From assembly GCA_019594195.1 (NCBI GenBank), contig JAFDTP010000035.1, positions 1 to 17,678 of the forward strand: DNA of 17,678 bases, in the 5' to 3' direction. The stretch's first letter is position 1. Each line of letters opens with the position of its first letter. The notes under the pieces were generated by a model that was not told the DNA's origin, did not search any database, and saw only the letters and a program-made list of their open reading frames with translations. Shown one piece after another: positions 15,602 through 17,678 of the stretch. The stretch is from Thermoplasmata archaeon (GTDB lineage Archaea > Thermoplasmatota > Thermoplasmata > Halarchaeoplasmatales > Halarchaeoplasmataceae). The translations under genes were made by a program, and so were the position numbers.

Positions 15602-16095
15602 CATACGACCTCCGATCCAGATATCTTTTCGGTGAATTCAGCTAGCCATCTGCCATAATAATTGCACTGTTCCAAATCGTCTTTTTCGGCTTCTCCAACG
15701 ACAACAGGCCCATAATGGTCGCCTTTAGGCATACCTTTGATCACCATGCCGTGGATTATCAGGGCCTCAAGTATGGCTATTATTGTGGTCTCATTACCTC
15801 CAGCAGTATTGGCACTAGATGCGAATGCACCTCCTACCATCCCATCGAGATCCCCGTGATGCTCTATACTTTTATCTAAAAATTTTTTAATCTCACTAGA
15901 TGGCAAGCCGTAATAGGTGGGAGAGCCAAGGACGATAGAATCATATTCTGGTAGTGCTGAGATATCTACATCTTCAACCATTTTAAGATCTACCTCTAAG
16001 TCGACATCAGCTTCTTTTGCACCCTCATAGATCTCTTCTGCCATCTCCTCAGTGGTCCCTGTTTTCGAATAATAACATATCAACATCTTGGTCAT
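15601..16095 (-). CDS. WrbA/flavodoxin-like FMN protein
   Basis: A 164-residue flavodoxin-fold protein. The FMN-phosphate loop is SKTGTT (10-15). LGSPTYYGLPSSEIKKFLDK (57-76 region) and FASSANTAGGNETT, then ALIIHGMVIKG, match the WrbA-type NAD(P)H:quinone oxidoreductases. It is shorter than typical WrbA (about 200 aa), so a flavodoxin-like electron carrier is an alternative. The frame stays open to ATG 16284, but that extension reads through the hairpin array and looks unlike protein. ATG 16095 gives the standard start, followed by MLICYYSKTGTTEEMAEEI. A TATA-like box about 25-35 nt upstream implies a leaderless mRNA. It is first in the operon with the nitroreductase and ThiI-like genes. Confidence 0.9.
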   Translation of the reverse strand: MTKMLICYYSKTGTTEEMAEEIYEGAKEADVDLEVDLKMVEDVDISALPEYDSIVLGSPTYYGLPSSEIKKFLDKSIEHHGDLDGMVGGAFASSANTAGGNETTIIAILEALIIHGMVIKGMPKGDHYGPVVVGEAEKDDLEQCNYYGRWLAEFTEKISGSEVV

Positions 16096-16117
16096 GCTAC
16101 CATACCAGGATGTTTTT

Positions 16118-16131
16118 TTCTCATTTAATAT
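16118..16131 (-). promoter_or_regulatory. TATA-like box for the flavoprotein operon
   Basis: The minus strand reads ACATATTAAATGAG here, centred about 29 nt upstream of ATG 16095, as expected for a leaderless archaeal promoter. Its upstream edge touches the left boundary of the hairpin array (16130), so the array sits where BRE and upstream activator sites would normally lie. Confidence 0.45.
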
Positions 16132-16385
16132 GTTTCGGTTGTAAAAGCTGTGACATCCTCCTCTCCCTGAACCTAACAGGAAAACCTGGTTTTCCTGTAG
16201 TGTCTTCTGGAAATTTAAAAGAATTTCTAGAGATAGCTGGAACAGAATTCCAGCAATGCAAAGGAATAGAATTCCTTCTTCCACTCAGAAACCACCTCGT
16301 GATACAGAGGAATTTTGCAAAATTCCTAGAAGCCGAAGGAATGAAATTCCTTCTTTGTTTGGAAATCCTATAATTTCCGAAACAT
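16130..16385. repeat. Array of seven short hairpins bracketed by a 9-bp inverted repeat
   Basis: Seven consecutive inverted repeats (arm/loop/arm): 16176-16198 ACAGGAAAAC/CTG; 16206-16231 TCTGGAAATT/TAAAAG, with one G-T pair; 16236-16254 GCTGGAA/CAGAA; 16261-16277 AAGGAAT/AGA; 16308-16327, a perfect palindrome AGGAATTTTGCAAAATTCCT; 16335-16353 GAAGGAAT/GAA; 16358-16381 TTTGGAAAT/CCTATA, with one G-T pair. Arms are 7-10 bp and share a GGAA...TTCC core. Centres are about 31, 27, 24, 48, 27 and 26 nt apart, so one unit-sized gap (around 16293) lacks a clear stem. ATGTTTCGG at 16130-16138 and its complement CCGAAACAT at 16377-16385 bracket the region. Nothing here looks coding. It may be a MITE-like element, a structured RNA or multi-site operator DNA. 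Confidence 0.75.
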
Positions 16386-16516
16386 GAAAAGGTCTTAGCC
16401 CTGATTAGAGATAAAAAATAAACTGTTTTGTTAAAAAATCATAAAAGTTATGTAATATGAGGTATTTCGATATTGTGAAGTTATCGTAGAATATCTTATA
16501 ATCCAAAGGTGGAATT
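16386..16516 (+). promoter_or_regulatory. AT-rich spacer with possible promoter of the Mrr-like/TPR gene
   Basis: A gene-free AT-rich stretch. Two TATA-like tracts are visible: CATAAAAGTT near 16439-16448, which would give a leader of about 48 nt, and TCTTATAATC near 16494-16503, which would be too close for a leadered start at 16517. AAAGGTGG at 16505-16512 is the ribosome-binding site for TTG 16517. I see no RNA gene or hairpin of note. Confidence 0.3.
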
Positions 16517-17678
16517 TTGCTGAATGAGGAACAAACCATACAGGCACTGAAATCAGTTTCAGATGAAGACTTCCAAAGGACCTGTTCAGAGTTATTGGAA
16601 AAAATGGGTTTCGAAATTTCATCTTTGGAAAGGAAAGATGATTCTATCGTTGTCGAAGGTGAAATAGAGAGAGGGGGAAAAGTCCGAGACTATTTGATAA
16701 AGTGCACTAGAAGTGAAGAAGATCTGAAAGAAGATATAACAGAACTAAATGACCTATTAGATGGTAATAAATATGGCCTTTTTTTGACCACGACGCTAAG
16801 AGATAGACCTATAGAAAAGACTGAAAAGATCGAATTTGTTGGAGGTACCCCATTCTATAAACTTTTGAAAAAATTCGATATGATCCCGGTGATCGAGAGT
16901 CATATCAGAGAAAGCTCCGGCAAGAAAAAAGAAAAAGATACGTCTGAAGAAAAAAAATATCTATCACAGGATGAAAAAAACAAAACTAAAAGCTTAGGAG
17001 AAAAAGGTAAGAAGGCATATAATAATCAGGAATACTTGAAGGCTATATCATTCTTTGAAGAAGTCTTACAGATCGATCCAGAAAAACATGCCGCTTGGAA
17101 CAATAAAGCTCTCTGTCATCTGAAAGCAGGAGATAACGATAAGGCACTGAGTTCTATTGAAAAAGCGATATCTTTGGAACCTGAATTTGAAGATGCCTAT
17201 CTCAATAAAGCTTTGATCCATGAGAAGAAAGAAGAATTAGAGAAGGCAAAACAATCTGCCGATAGATTGATCGAGTTAGACCCTGAAAATCCTGAATACC
17301 ACTACATAAAAGCCGCATATCTGAAAAAATTGGGTGAGCTAGAGAGCGCTAGATCATCTATACAAAAGGCTCTAAACATCGATCCTGAACTCGATAAAGC
17401 AAAAAGATTAGAGAGAGAAATAGAAGAAAGTATAGGTAAAACTCGAACCGAGGGCAAAAAGAGAGAATACGATGAGGAATTAAAAGATCTAAAAAAGAAA
17501 AATGAAGATCTCAAAAAAGAACTAAAAGAAAAGGAATCTAAGATCAGCGAGTTGGAAAACGAACTTGAAAGAGAAAAACAGATCAAAGATGAAAAACTAA
17601 AAGAAAAGGAATCTAAGATCAGCGAGTTAGAAAACGAACTTGAAAGAGAAAAACAGATCAAAGATGAAAAACTAAAAG
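16517..17678 (+). CDS. Mrr-like nuclease-fold domain + TPR + coiled-coil protein (3' end beyond window)
   Basis: An open frame of at least 387 codons running off the window. The start is TTG 16517, preceded by GGTGG at a 4-nt gap. Residues 1-~125 resemble the Mrr/restriction-endonuclease-like fold (FQRTCSELLEKMGFEISSLE, then DYLIKCTR, then YGLFLTTT and GGTPFYKLLKKF). The usual D-(E/Q)xK signature is not clear: VQCKR-like becomes LIKCTR, so activity is doubtful. A Lys/Glu linker leads to about four TPR units (~160-295), for example AYNNQEYLKAISFFEEVLQIDP, which should bind a protein partner. A coiled coil follows with a 25-residue tandem repeat (LKEKESKISELENELEREKQ start). No membrane segment is seen. 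It may be a scaffold or a nuclease-derived sensor. The Mrr assignment is tentative; TPR and coiled coil are secure. Confidence 0.85.
   Translation, partial: MLNEEQTIQALKSVSDEDFQRTCSELLEKMGFEISSLERKDDSIVVEGEIERGGKVRDYLIKCTRSEEDLKEDITELNDLLDGNKYGLFLTTTLRDRPIEKTEKIEFVGGTPFYKLLKKFDMIPVIESHIRESSGKKKEKDTSEEKKYLSQDEKNKTKSLGEKGKKAYNNQEYLKAISFFEEVLQIDPEKHAAWNNKALCHLKAGDNDKALSSIEKAISLEPEFEDAYLNKALIHEKKEELEKAKQSADRLIELDPENPEYHYIKAAYLKKLGELESARSSIQKALNIDPELDKAKRLEREIEESIGKTRTEGKKREYDEELKDLKKKNEDLKKELKEKESKISELENELEREKQIKDEKLKEKESKISELENELEREKQIKDEKLK
17521..17678 (+). repeat. 75-bp tandem repeat within the coiled-coil coding region
   Basis: The unit beginning ACTAAAAGAAAAGGAATC at 17521 recurs at 17596 and begins again at 17671, a period of exactly 75 bp (25 codons, in frame). 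The two full copies differ by one visible silent change (GTTGGAA versus GTTAGAA). The near-identity indicates a recent duplication or ongoing length variation. The total copy number lies beyond the window. Confidence 0.9.

Noticed and set aside
16096..16284. Minus-strand N-terminal extension of the flavoprotein frame to ATG 16284
   Set aside because: It reads through the hairpin array and lies upstream of a TATA-like box, and the flavodoxin fold begins right after ATG 16095.
16017..16373. Plus-strand open frame through the hairpin array, with similar segments KEFLEIAG and AKFLEAEG
   Set aside because: Its first part is antisense to the flavoprotein gene and the rest follows the GGAATT/AATTCC repeats. 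The apparent peptide similarity comes from the DNA palindromes, and no ribosome site or family match is seen.
16130..16385. CRISPR array
   Set aside because: The units are imperfect hairpins that differ from one another, with no identical direct repeats and no unique spacers of constant length, and no cas genes are nearby.

Overview
The window looks like a stretch of archaeal chromosome, most likely from a Thermoplasmatota or related euryarchaeal lineage. The evidence is an aIF5A gene with the hypusine-site loop, an archaeal-type FtsZ, a CDKAL1/e-MtaB-type methylthiotransferase, two DUF835 domains (a family I associate with Euryarchaeota), and TATA boxes 25-35 nt upstream of several starts with little or no leader. 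Base composition is moderately AT-rich, Arg is mostly AGA/AGG, and the proteins are rich in Asp and Glu. There are no tRNA, rRNA or CRISPR arrays and no transposase.

Layout. 53-1648 (+): a small helical protein and a tRNA t6A methylthiotransferase. 1649-6473 (-): an IleRS-like protein of about 1,294 aa followed downstream by ketopantoate reductase (PanE). 6562-7923 (-): dihydrolipoamide dehydrogenase, divergent from ftsZ (8070-9161, +). 9177-10408 (-): aIF5A and agmatinase with ATGA overlap. 10468-12282 (-): oligoendopeptidase F. 12516-14159 (+): DUF835, coiled coil and a bactofilin-like beta-helix. 14200-16095 (-): a tight three-gene operon of a WrbA-like flavoprotein, a nitroreductase and a ThiI-like protein. 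16130-16385: a non-coding array of small hairpins. 16517-end (+): a truncated-by-window protein with an Mrr-like domain, TPRs and a coiled coil.

The main finding is that several proteins keep the fold of a known enzyme but have lost its catalytic signatures. The IleRS homologue lacks HIGH, KMSKS, the GWDxHGLP motif and the editing-site motifs, yet is full length and carries an added helix-hairpin-helix region and a C-terminal DUF835 domain. The ThiI homologue lacks the PP-loop. The N-terminal Mrr-like domain at the right edge lacks a clear D-(E/Q)xK signature. A second DUF835 domain heads the bactofilin-like protein, so this uncharacterised domain links a probable pseudo-synthetase and a probable scaffold or filament protein in one neighbourhood.

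The second notable element is the hairpin array: seven short inverted repeats with a shared GGAA...TTCC core, spaced about 24-31 nt apart with one unit-sized gap, bracketed by a 9-bp inverted repeat and lying immediately upstream of the flavoprotein promoter. Otherwise the genes are housekeeping: tRNA modification, CoA synthesis, lipoamide redox, cell division, polyamine/hypusine metabolism and peptide turnover.
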